Positions 1-5,894 of a DNA stretch of 5,894 nt are shown piece after piece. Source of the DNA: Candidatus Hydrogenedentota bacterium (GTDB taxonomy: Bacteria > Hydrogenedentota > Hydrogenedentia > Hydrogenedentiales > CAITNO01). Position 1 is the first letter of the stretch. Every line of letters starts with the position of its first letter. The notes under the pieces were generated by a model that worked only from the letters and a program-made list of their open reading frames with translations, ran no database searches and was not told where the DNA came from. Both the position numbers and the translations under genes were made by a program. Where the stretch lies: positions 1 to 5,894 of the forward strand of contig CAIXUF010000654.1 of assembly GCA_903922535.1 (NCBI GenBank), in the 5' to 3' direction.

Positions 1-141
1 AGTATCGTAATCACAAGCATTCGGGTAGGCTCCGGTTTTCAATTCCTCGTAAGCTTTGAAGCCTAAGAGACTACCCGGATGCCCACCTTCTAAGCCATCT
101 TTACCCACAGATTCTCGCGAAGACCCTGAAAAGGAAGACAT
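1..141 (-). CDS. 5' end of unidentified gene, cut by left edge
   Basis: An open minus-strand frame starts at an ATG whose complement is at 139-141 and stays open for 47 codons to the window edge. A Shine-Dalgarno-like GAGG (complement of 148-151) lies six bases before the ATG and supports this start. The product begins MSSFSGSSRESVGKDG and continues with GGHPGSLLGFKAYEELKTG, then a segment containing AYPNACDYD. There is no signal peptide or membrane segment in the visible part; the first 18 residues are Ser/Gly-rich and polar, and the rest looks like a soluble folded domain. I do not recognise the family. Its base composition is lower in GC than the efflux operon. It is divergent from the operon, and its first codons overlap the DUF2283 remnant on the other strand, so any promoter for it would lie inside that remnant. 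A chance open frame remains possible because only 47 codons are visible. Confidence 0.42.
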   Translation of the reverse strand, partial: MSSFSGSSRESVGKDGLEGGHPGSLLGFKAYEELKTGAYPNACDYDT

Positions 142-339
142 TCTGCACCTCGTTATATCCAACGAACCGGAAACGGAAACATTGAGGTGAGCCCGAACAT
201 CACGGCGGAGCTGAATGCGCAGGGTGTGCTGATTGGCATAGAGATTCTGCGGGCCAGTACGTTCACACGGGACTCCATCCCGTATCCTGGAAACGGTGCA
301 GGGAAAACTGCTCGAATCGACGTAGTTCCCCCGTCTTGA
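122..339 (+). pseudogene. Frameshifted DUF2283-family remnant
   Basis: Two adjacent + strand frames together spell a DUF2283-like domain. From 122 one frame reads DPEKEDILHLVISNEPETET and then hits a TGA at 188-190. From 181 the next frame reads IEVSPNITAELNAQGVLIG, then IEILRAS, and ends at the TGA at 337-339. DUF2283 proteins are small (roughly 50-80 residues), with an N-terminal pattern like YDPEADxLYI and a C-terminal pattern like DEDGxxxGIEILxAS; both halves fit, joined by loss of one base around 179-181. No ATG start is available in the first frame: a stop lies at 50-52 and only a TTG follows, so the 5' end is also degraded. DUF2283 is a domain of unknown function that often sits near toxin-like DUF4258 genes; no such partner is visible here. 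The family call rests on motif recall. The frameshift could be an assembly error, but the missing start argues for real decay. Confidence 0.6.
146..151 (-). promoter_or_regulatory. Ribosome binding site of the divergent left-edge gene
   Basis: Read on the minus strand this is GAGGTG, followed by CAGA and then the ATG. The GAGG core sits six bases from the start codon, which is a near-ideal Shine-Dalgarno arrangement. It is the main reason to believe the left-edge minus-strand frame and its start. Confidence 0.4.
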
Positions 340-389
340 ACCTGAAAACGGCAGTTGGTTCGGCCATGGCTAGCTCTAAGTCATGGACT

Positions 390-560
390 CTATGGACTTA
401 ACCCGGCAGGTGATTCGGGTTCGTGTCCATTCTTTTCCGTAGAATCTATCGGCACTCGCTTGAACCCACGCCCCGACACCGGCCTTTGGCGAACAAGAGA
501 TTGCCCGCAATGAGGACATGCTTGGAAAGTACTGTACCCGCCACTTCTGCCTTCACGCAA
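390..560 (-). pseudogene. Possible 3' remnant of a small CxxC zinc-knuckle protein
   Basis: A minus-strand frame ending at the stop complementary to 390-392 contains STFQACPHCGQSL, with the CPHCG at 504-518, followed by a polar tail ending in EPESPAGLSP. A single CPxCG knuckle is typical of half a zinc ribbon; the second Cys pair needed to bind zinc is absent in the downstream frame. The frame stays open back into the channel gene (to 791), but no start with a ribosome binding site is seen and that part is antisense to real coding sequence. I infer at best a relic of a small zinc-ribbon protein. Chance is a serious alternative, and the right-hand boundary given is arbitrary. Confidence 0.17.
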
Positions 561-619
561 AATCGAGTCATGAATTCGGCTTATTGATCGGTTCGATGCC
601 AGTTGATACACTCGATTTT
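559..619. repeat. Perfect 10-bp inverted repeat with 41-base loop
   Basis: AAAATCGAGT at 559-568 is exactly reverse-complemented by ACTCGATTTT at 610-619. The match does not extend on either side. The loop (569-609) contains a smaller hairpin, ATCG-GTT-CGAT, at 587-597. The right arm ends in four T residues, but the stem is AT-rich and the loop long, so it does not look like a standard Rho-independent terminator. It could be a pair of half-sites for a regulator, a remnant of a small mobile element, or chance. Confidence 0.35.
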
Positions 620-650
620 CAGGACTGTTGGTAAAGTCAGGTCCCGACGG

Positions 651-663
651 ACAAAGACTTTGT
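651..663. promoter_or_regulatory. Operator-like palindrome ACAAAGACTTTGT
   Basis: The 13 bases form a perfect palindrome with one central base: ACAAAG, A, CTTTGT. A one-base centre cannot fold into a hairpin, so if functional it would be a DNA-level binding site for a dimeric regulator. It ends 52 bases before the ATG at 716, a sensible place for an operator controlling the efflux operon. The GACTTT at 656-661 is also complementary to AAAGTC at 633-638. No regulator gene is seen in the window, so the assignment is inferred from position and symmetry only. Confidence 0.28.
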
Positions 664-715
664 GCAGAAATGGGCGTCTTGCCAGAATTGTTTGTCGCTT
701 GCGATGCGGTTGGAA

Positions 716-2257
716 ATGAATAGAAGCCATGCGCCGGTGCCGCCCCGTGGGGCGGAGAGGCCCGACCGGAGTAATACCCTGTCACGGACAACTTTCGTGG
801 AAGTTGCCTGCTGTGTGGTGCTGTTTGTCACCGGCTGCGGCACGGTGCGGCCAGAAGGGGATTACCGTAAGGCGGCGGCGCTCATCACCAAACACACGGG
901 CGCAAAGGAGGTCTATGATCCGGCCGTGGACCCGCTGATCGAAAAGAAGGTGGAGGACTTATTGCAGGACGGGCTGCACCTGGATAAGGCGATCCAGATC
1001 GCGCTGCTGAACAACCGCGGCTTCCAGTCGTCGTTTCTGGACATTGGCGTGTCGCGGGCGGAGGTGGTGCAGTCGGGCCTGCTGGCAAACCCTGTGGTTT
1101 CGTTGGTGCCGCGCCTGCCGAACATCGGGGGGCGCGTCGATCTGACGACGACCTTTGCCCAGGAGCTCTCGGCCCTCTGGCAGATGCCCATCGCCAGGAA
1201 GACCGCCCTGAACCAGTTGGAAAACACGGTTCTGAAAGTGGGCGATGCTGCGGTCACACTGGCCGCGCAGGTCAAGACGCAGTATTACGGGCTGGTGGCC
1301 CTGAAGGAGAGCGAACGCATCGAACGGGAGAATGGCGCGCTCGTGGACCAGTCCATGCTCCTGGCGCAGCATCGATTTGACGCGGGCGAGACGACGCTGC
1401 TGGACGTAAATCTCGTGAAATCGGACTTGGTGGCGGCGCGAATGAGGTTGTCCAAGGTTCAGGGGAACATTGAGCAGGCGCGGGCCTCGTTCGCAAAACT
1501 GCTTGGCATCGACAAGTCGGCAACCGCATGGGAACTTGTTGACCCGATTGAAGAACCAAAGGCAGAGATACCAGACAATGCAGCGCTGATCGAACTGGCC
1601 ATGTCGCAGCGGCTGGACGCGCAAATGGGTGCCATGGAAGTCCGGCTGGCCGAAAATGAACTGGCAAAAGAGAGCCGGTCCATCATTTCGCACCTTTCGT
1701 TGGGCGTGCAATCCGAGCGATTCAACAACAGCGCGGGCCCCAGTCGTTTCCAGCGGGGCGTCGCCGCATGGAATCCGGCGAAGGATCCGCAACCCAGTTA
1801 TCCAATGCCCGCGGAGGACAAACTCGCAGCCAAATACACGGCCAACAGCATCACCGGACCCTCGCTTGAGGCGGACCTTCCCATATTTGACCTGAACCGG
1901 GCACAGATCGCGAAGGCGCGCATACAGTTGCAACAAAAGCACAAGGACCTCGAAGAGGTGGAGGAGTCGATTCGGGAGGATGTGGAGAAGGCGGCGGTCA
2001 GCGTTCGAAAAGCGGCGGAACAACTCCGGTCCAGCACGGAAGAGGCGCTTCCACTGGCCGAGCACAACTACGAAACGGCGCAGCGGGTGTACAAGGCGGG
2101 GGAGGAAAGCATCCTTGTGGTAATCGAGGCGCACAAGACGCTCATCGAGGCGCGAAACGACCGCAACGAGGCGCTGGGCGACTATGCGGCGGCGATGGCG
2201 GAACTGGAGCACGCGGTGGGCGGCCGGATGGACGCAGGCACGGGGGGCACGCCATGA
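716..2257 (+). CDS. CzcC/TolC-like outer-membrane efflux lipoprotein
   Basis: This is the outer-membrane channel of a tripartite efflux pump; such proteins form trimeric barrels with a periplasmic helical tunnel. Numbering from the ATG at 716 (513 residues), a hydrophobic stretch VACCVVLFVTGC ends in a good lipobox with the lipidated cysteine at Cys41. The mature protein has two outer-membrane efflux repeats. The first starts near residue 85 (LHLDKAIQIALLNNRGFQ, then AGLLANPVVS-type signature SGLLANPVVS at 120-129). The second starts near 287 and includes TGPSLEADLPIFDLNRAQIA, typical of CzcC-family channels. A charged helical coiled-coil stretch follows from about 403 to 500. An insert of about 45 residues lies between the first strand of repeat two and that motif. 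The start is uncertain: the frame is open from a GTG at 662, with ATGs at 704 and 716, and a CTG at 779 has the best ribosome binding site. The stop overlaps the permease start (ATGA). Family call is confident; substrate is unknown. Confidence 0.92.
   Translation: MNRSHAPVPPRGAERPDRSNTLSRTTFVEVACCVVLFVTGCGTVRPEGDYRKAAALITKHTGAKEVYDPAVDPLIEKKVEDLLQDGLHLDKAIQIALLNNRGFQSSFLDIGVSRAEVVQSGLLANPVVSLVPRLPNIGGRVDLTTTFAQELSALWQMPIARKTALNQLENTVLKVGDAAVTLAAQVKTQYYGLVALKESERIERENGALVDQSMLLAQHRFDAGETTLLDVNLVKSDLVAARMRLSKVQGNIEQARASFAKLLGIDKSATAWELVDPIEEPKAEIPDNAALIELAMSQRLDAQMGAMEVRLAENELAKESRSIISHLSLGVQSERFNNSAGPSRFQRGVAAWNPAKDPQPSYPMPAEDKLAAKYTANSITGPSLEADLPIFDLNRAQIAKARIQLQQKHKDLEEVEESIREDVEKAAVSVRKAAEQLRSSTEEALPLAEHNYETAQRVYKAGEESILVVIEAHKTLIEARNDRNEALGDYAAAMAELEHAVGGRMDAGTGGTP
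768..771 (+). promoter_or_regulatory. GGAG motif before a CTG: alternative start of the channel gene
   Basis: GGAG lies seven bases before an in-frame CTG at 779-781. Starting there would give a compact 20-residue signal, LSRTTFVEVACCVVLFVTGC (initiator Met in place of L), of normal lipoprotein length. The ATGs at 704 and 716 lack a good Shine-Dalgarno and give an unusually long N-region. CTG starts are rare, so this is an alternative and not the chosen start. Confidence 0.25.
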
Positions 2258-5200
2258 ACCCCGGGACGGAAGCGGCTTTCGTGACGCGCCACAACCGATT
2301 CATCCTCTTTATGGTGCTAGCGCTGTGCCTTGGCGGCGTGTACGCGGCGTACCGCATGCCCTCTTCCGTGTTTCCGCAGACCGACTTTCCGCGGGTGGTG
2401 ATTCTGGTGGACAACGGAGTCATGCCCGCGGACGAGATGATGGCGACGATTACGCGCCCCATTGAAGAGGCGATGAAGGATACGCCAGGGTCCATGAGCA
2501 TCCGGTCGGCGACGGGCCGCGGCTCCGCCGAAGTGAACGTGTTCTTCCGCTGGGGCACGGACATGGTGCAGGCGGAGCTGTACGTGCGCAGCCATTTGGC
2601 GCAAATACGCAACGAACTGCCGCAGACGGCTGAATACCGGGTGCAACGGCTGACCTTCTCGTCGTTTCCGATCATCGGGGTGAGCCTCACGAGCAAGACC
2701 CGGAACATCACCGAGCTGTGGGAGATGGCGGAATACGAGATCAAGCCGCAGTTTCTGCGCATCGCGGGCGTTGCCCGCGTGGACCTGGTCGGCGGGCGCG
2801 AGCCGGAATACCATGTGGTGATTGATCCGGCGAAGCTGGACGCGCGGCATCTGACCGCGAGCCAGGTGTGCGACACGCTCAACAAGACGAATCTTTTTGT
2901 CCCCTCGGGAATGCACGAGGAAAACAGCCAGCTTTATCTGACGCTGGTGGACGGGCGGGCGCACAGCCTTAAGGAAATCGGGGACATCCCCCTGGCCTTT
3001 CCGAACGACACCCCCGTGTACATACGCGACGTGGCATCCGTGGTGCAGGGCGCCGCGCCAAAGTACAACATCGTCACAGCGGACGGGGTCGATGCGGTGC
3101 TGCTGAACGTGCGCAGCCAGCCGGACGGAAACACCCTTGGAATCGCGGAGGCGCTCAAGACAGAGATGGCGGCGCTGCGGCGGCACCTTCCGCCGGACGC
3201 GCGCATGGCTTTCTTCTACGATCAGTCGGTGTTTGTGCGGGAAGGCGTGCGCAGCGTCTGGGAGAGCATCATCTTCGGCATCATGCTCTCCGTGGCGGTG
3301 ATGTATCTGTTTCTGCGCAGCGTCCGGACGACCCTCGCGGCGGTGGTGTCCATTCCGGCGACGCTGCTCATCACGATGCTGGGCATGCATGCGCTGGGCA
3401 TGAGTTTCAACCTGATGACGCTGGGGGGGATTGCGGCGGCGATTGGCCTGATTATCGACGACGCGATTGTCGTGGTGGAGGCCATCCACACCAAGGTCAG
3501 CCAGGGCCTTGCTCCGTCGGAGGCGGTGGGGACGGCCATGCGCGAGGTGGGCCGGGCACTGGTGGGCAGCACGATCACGCCGGTGGTGGTCTTCGTGCCG
3601 CTGGCCTATCTCGACGGGGTGCCGGGCGTGTTTTTCCGGGCGCTTGCGCTGACGATGGTCTGTTCATTGCTCATCTCGCTGGCGCTTGCCGTGACCCTTA
3701 TTCCGACGCTGGGCGTCACGCTGATACGGCACAGCACGGTTGCCGCCCTTGTCCGGCGGGGAGCCCGGCTGGGGCGCCTGATTCAAGTGTATGAATGGAC
3801 CATGCGCAGGGCGCTGGGGCATACGGCGATCATGATGGCGATGTTGTGCCTGGTGGTTGCCGGCGGGGTCGGGCTCTACCTGCGGCTGGACTCGGATTTT
3901 CTGCCAAGCCAGGACGAGGGCGCGTTTGTGCTGGACTATTTCAGCCGTCCCGGCACGAGCCTGTCGGAGACGGACCGGATGCTGCGCCATGTGGAGGAGA
4001 TCCTGCAGAAGACGCCGGAGGTGGAAAGTTACTCGCGCCGGACGGGTGCCCGGCTGGCGCTGGCGATTGCGGAGCCCAACACGGGTGATTTCCTCGTCAA
4101 GCTGCACGCCGACCGGAAACGCGCGACCAGCGCGGTCATCGACGAATTGCGGTCCAAGATTCAGGCGGCGGAACCGGCGCTGACCACGGAATTCCCAGGC
4201 ATTCTCAGCGATTTGATTGGCGACCTTACCTGGTCGCCCGAACCGATTGAGATCAAGATATTCTCGCGCGACACGGAAACCCTGACCCGTCTGGCCACCA
4301 AGATTGCCGGGGTCATCGAAACCGTGCCGGGCGTGGTGGATGTGAACAATGGGCTGATCGTGGCGGGCCCGTCCGTCATCTTCCGGGTAAACCTGGAAGA
4401 GGCGGCGCGTGCGGGGCTGAACGCGGCGCAACTGGGCGCAAACCTCGAGACGGCCCTGCTGGGCACCGTGGCCTCGCACATAGTCGAGGGGGACCGCATT
4501 CGGAATGTGCGCATACTGATGTCGGGCAGCCAGCGGGAGGCGGACATGAGCCTGCTGCCGGTGCGCTCGGACACCGGTACGGGAGAGACGCTTGGCGATG
4601 TGACGCGTGTGGAGCATCAACCGGGACTGCTGGAGATGCACCGGGAAGATCAGCGCCAGCTTATCGCGGTGTCCGGCCGCCTCTCGGGCTCGGACCTGGG
4701 CACGGCGGTAAGAGCGATCCAGGAAAAGGTGTCCAAGACCGTTGAGATTCCGCCGGATGTCCCCATCGAGTACGGAGGGCTTTACCAGCAGCAGCAGGAG
4801 TCGTTCAAGAACCTTACCGTTGTGCTGCTCATGGCGGCGCTGCTGGTGTTTGCCGTGCTGATTCTGGAGTTTGGCACAATATTCCAGCCCCTTGCCATTG
4901 TTGCGGGGTCCGCATTGGCGTTGTTCGGCGTGGTGGGCGCACTTTGGCTGACAGACATGTCCATGAATATTGTGTCCTTCCTGGGCGCGATTATTGGCTT
5001 CGGGATTGTGGCAAAGAACGGCATATTGATGATGGACTCGGTGGAGCATTTGAGGCGCGACGGGCTGTCGGTTACGGAGGCGCTGGTCCACTCCGGGCGG
5101 CGTCGTCTGCGGCCCGTGTTGATGACCTCATTGACGGCCTTCCTGGGTCTGCTCCCGCTGGCCTATGGCGTGGGAGCCGGCGCGGACATGCTGAAACCGC

Positions 5201-5379
5201 TTGCAGTGGGCGTGATTGGCGCGCTGTGCATATCCCTGCTGCTGAGCCTCGTGGCCACGCCCGTGATTTATTATGTGCTGGTGCGCGTGTTTACCCCTTG
5301 GGCGCTTCGGCCCGGGGGCGGTAACGGGGAAACGGCGGGTCCGGCGGGAATTGCCAATGGAGTCGGTCACAATGGATAA
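2254..5379 (+). CDS. RND efflux permease, HAE1-like (AcrB/MdtB/C superfamily)
   Basis: This is an inner-membrane proton-driven RND pump of 1041 residues, a normal full length. The visible architecture is TM1 (about 16-33), a first large periplasmic loop, TM2-TM6 (about 338-490), TM7 (about 524-543), a second periplasmic loop, and TM8-TM12 (about 854-1010). The proton relay is intact: Asp402 and Asp403 in GLIIDDAIVVVE of TM4, Lys921 in AKNGILMMD of TM10, and Arg951 with Thr958 in RLRPVLMTS of TM11, matching AcrB Asp407, Asp408, Lys940, Arg971 and Thr978. The double aspartate is the HAE1 pattern and not the metal-exporter pattern (D-G/A). The second loop has EPNTGDFLVKL at 607-617, a signature I associate with one clade of annotated RND permeases. 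The start is fixed by the ATGA overlap with the channel gene and a G-rich stretch at 2242-2247, six bases upstream. It works with the adaptor and channel encoded on either side. Substrate cannot be assigned. Confidence 0.96.
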   Translation: MNPGTEAAFVTRHNRFILFMVLALCLGGVYAAYRMPSSVFPQTDFPRVVILVDNGVMPADEMMATITRPIEEAMKDTPGSMSIRSATGRGSAEVNVFFRWGTDMVQAELYVRSHLAQIRNELPQTAEYRVQRLTFSSFPIIGVSLTSKTRNITELWEMAEYEIKPQFLRIAGVARVDLVGGREPEYHVVIDPAKLDARHLTASQVCDTLNKTNLFVPSGMHEENSQLYLTLVDGRAHSLKEIGDIPLAFPNDTPVYIRDVASVVQGAAPKYNIVTADGVDAVLLNVRSQPDGNTLGIAEALKTEMAALRRHLPPDARMAFFYDQSVFVREGVRSVWESIIFGIMLSVAVMYLFLRSVRTTLAAVVSIPATLLITMLGMHALGMSFNLMTLGGIAAAIGLIIDDAIVVVEAIHTKVSQGLAPSEAVGTAMREVGRALVGSTITPVVVFVPLAYLDGVPGVFFRALALTMVCSLLISLALAVTLIPTLGVTLIRHSTVAALVRRGARLGRLIQVYEWTMRRALGHTAIMMAMLCLVVAGGVGLYLRLDSDFLPSQDEGAFVLDYFSRPGTSLSETDRMLRHVEEILQKTPEVESYSRRTGARLALAIAEPNTGDFLVKLHADRKRATSAVIDELRSKIQAAEPALTTEFPGILSDLIGDLTWSPEPIEIKIFSRDTETLTRLATKIAGVIETVPGVVDVNNGLIVAGPSVIFRVNLEEAARAGLNAAQLGANLETALLGTVASHIVEGDRIRNVRILMSGSQREADMSLLPVRSDTGTGETLGDVTRVEHQPGLLEMHREDQRQLIAVSGRLSGSDLGTAVRAIQEKVSKTVEIPPDVPIEYGGLYQQQQESFKNLTVVLLMAALLVFAVLILEFGTIFQPLAIVAGSALALFGVVGALWLTDMSMNIVSFLGAIIGFGIVAKNGILMMDSVEHLRRDGLSVTEALVHSGRRRLRPVLMTSLTAFLGLLPLAYGVGAGADMLKPLAVGVIGALCISLLLSLVATPVIYYVLVRVFTPWALRPGGGNGETAGPAGIANGVGHNG
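5359..5362 (+). promoter_or_regulatory. Ribosome binding site deciding the adaptor start
   Basis: GGAG lies nine bases before the ATG at 5372, inside the 3' end of the permease gene. It favours 5372 over the in-frame ATG at 5357, although that one also has a GGCGGGA-like stretch upstream (5343-5349). Either start overlaps the permease stop, so coupled translation is expected. Confidence 0.4.
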
Positions 5380-5894
5380 AACGTCAAGAATGTTGGCCGT
5401 GGCCGTGATGCTGGCGGTGATTGGAACGGGATGGGGCTGCGGCGCCAAACCCGGTGCGGGTTCCGGAGAGGCGGTTGAGCCGCTGCGGCCGGTGGAAATC
5501 GAAACCGCCCTTGCGAAGGTGCAAGATCTCAAGCCGACGGTGGAACTGGTCGGATCGCTAATGGCACAGCCGGAGAAGACAGTCGAGCTCTCGTCCCAGG
5601 TGTCCGGACTGGTGGACCAGGTGCTGGTGACCGAGGGCCAGGAAATTGCGGCGGGGGCGGAGCTTGTCCGTCTGGATGACAGGACAGCGCAGTCGGCGCT
5701 GGCAAAGGCGCGCGCGGCGTGCGACGAAGCGGCCGCGAATCTGAAGCTGTTGAGGCGGGGGCCGTTGCCTGCTGAAGTGGAAGCGGGGCGCCAGGAGGTG
5801 AAGAAGGCCGCGCAGGCCGCGGAATCGCTCAAGGCCAAATATGGCGCTTTGAGGCCGTTGAAGGATGCGAACGAGATTTCCGACATCAAGTACA
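5372..5894 (+). CDS. RND periplasmic adaptor (membrane fusion protein), N-terminal part
   Basis: This frame is open to the right edge (174 codons), so the gene is incomplete; full adaptors are usually 350-450 residues. It is the periplasmic linker that joins the RND permease to the outer-membrane channel. An N-terminal hydrophobic signal (residues 7-21) ends at GWGC, suggesting lipidation at Cys23, although tryptophan next to the glycine before Cys makes the lipobox atypical. A flexible Gly/Pro segment follows. Residues 54-64 (PTVELVGSLMA) begin the membrane-proximal strand. Residues 70-105 (TVELSSQVSGLVDQVLVTEG, then LVRLDD) form the first half of the biotinyl-lipoyl-like domain. From about 106 an alpha-helical hairpin starts; LRRGPLPAEVEAGRQEV at 128-143 resembles the helix-break motif LRxGPRPEEI of many HlyD-type adaptors. 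The gene overlaps the permease stop by eight bases. The second half of the hairpin and the return strands lie outside the window. Confidence 0.92.
   Translation, partial: MDKTSRMLAVAVMLAVIGTGWGCGAKPGAGSGEAVEPLRPVEIETALAKVQDLKPTVELVGSLMAQPEKTVELSSQVSGLVDQVLVTEGQEIAAGAELVRLDDRTAQSALAKARAACDEAAANLKLLRRGPLPAEVEAGRQEVKKAAQAAESLKAKYGALRPLKDANEISDIKY

Larger units (their letters stand above)
340..715. other. Gene-poor intergenic stretch upstream of efflux operon
   Basis: No intact gene with a supported start is seen on either strand between the DUF2283 remnant and the channel gene. The stretch contains a weak minus-strand ORF end with a CPHCG motif, a short near-tandem repeat of ATGGACT (383-389 and 392-398), a perfect 10-bp inverted repeat and a 13-bp palindrome close to the operon. 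No sigma-70 promoter with good -35 and -10 boxes was found. The operon promoter should nevertheless lie here, because the genes on the left either read the other way or are broken. Confidence 0.5.

Noticed and set aside
1..66. + strand frame SIVITSIRVGSGFQFLVSFEA ending at a stop at 64-66
   Set aside because: Only 21 codons with no recognisable motif; the minus-strand frame with a ribosome binding site explains the stretch better.
152..180. Minus-strand TATAAC (complement of 152-157) as -10 box for the left-edge gene
   Set aside because: It abuts the ribosome binding site, so a transcript starting from it would lack that site; no -35 box is present.
559..619. Inverted repeat as a Rho-independent terminator or integron attC site
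   Set aside because: The stem is AT-rich with a 41-base loop, the T run is only four bases, and no GTTRRRY / RYYYAAC core sites are present.
603..631. Possible promoter with TTGATA as -35 box
   Set aside because: The hexamer 17 bases downstream is TGTTGG, a poor -10 box, and TAAAGT is too far away at 23 bases.
749..777. TAATAC at 772-777 as a -10 box
   Set aside because: No -35-like sequence lies at the right distance, and the site is probably within or at the start of the coding region.
959..2212. 417-codon open frame antisense to the channel gene
   Set aside because: It follows from high GC at third codon positions of the real gene; the product is rich in Arg, Leu and His with no domain, and the + strand gene is clearly recognised.
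2317..3489. 390-codon open frame antisense to the permease
   Set aside because: It is a shadow of the GC-rich permease gene; its His/Arg/Gln-rich product has no recognisable motif.
3664..5091. 475-codon open frame antisense to the permease
   Set aside because: Same reason: low-complexity Arg/Gln/His composition opposite a strongly conserved gene.
5128..5889. 253-codon open frame antisense to the permease end and adaptor
   Set aside because: Ser/Ala-rich shadow opposite two genes with clear family motifs.

Overview
The window carries the start of a tripartite RND efflux operon on the + strand, preceded by about 660 bases of gene-poor, decayed-looking DNA. The host is a diderm (Gram-negative type) bacterium, because the operon encodes an outer-membrane channel, an inner-membrane RND pump and a periplasmic adaptor. 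The operon is visibly GC-rich and the first 660 bases are closer to even composition. Nothing here fixes the phylum, and an uncultured, metagenome-derived lineage is only a guess.

Layout: (1) Positions 1-141 hold the 5' end of a minus-strand gene of unknown family that runs off the left edge and has a good ribosome binding site. (2) Positions 122-339 hold a + strand remnant of a DUF2283-type small protein, broken by a one-base frameshift near 180. (3) Positions 340-715 hold no convincing intact gene. They contain a weak minus-strand ORF with a CPHCG zinc-knuckle motif, a 10-bp perfect inverted repeat (559-568 / 610-619) and a 13-bp odd palindrome (651-663) just upstream of the operon, which may be regulatory. 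(4) 716-2257 encodes a CzcC/TolC-like outer-membrane efflux lipoprotein. (5) 2254-5379 encodes an RND permease of 1041 residues with the double-aspartate proton relay of the HAE1 type. (6) 5372-5894 encodes the N-terminal 174 residues of a periplasmic adaptor (membrane fusion protein), cut by the right edge.

The three efflux genes overlap by 4 and 8 bases and are almost certainly co-transcribed and translationally coupled. The permease would take substrate from the periplasm or inner leaflet using the proton gradient, and the adaptor would bridge it to the outer-membrane channel. The order channel-permease-adaptor differs from the common adaptor-permease-channel and from czcCBA (channel-adaptor-permease). 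The substrate cannot be read from the sequence. I see no clearly novel system. The most interesting parts are the upstream relics and the possible operator sites.
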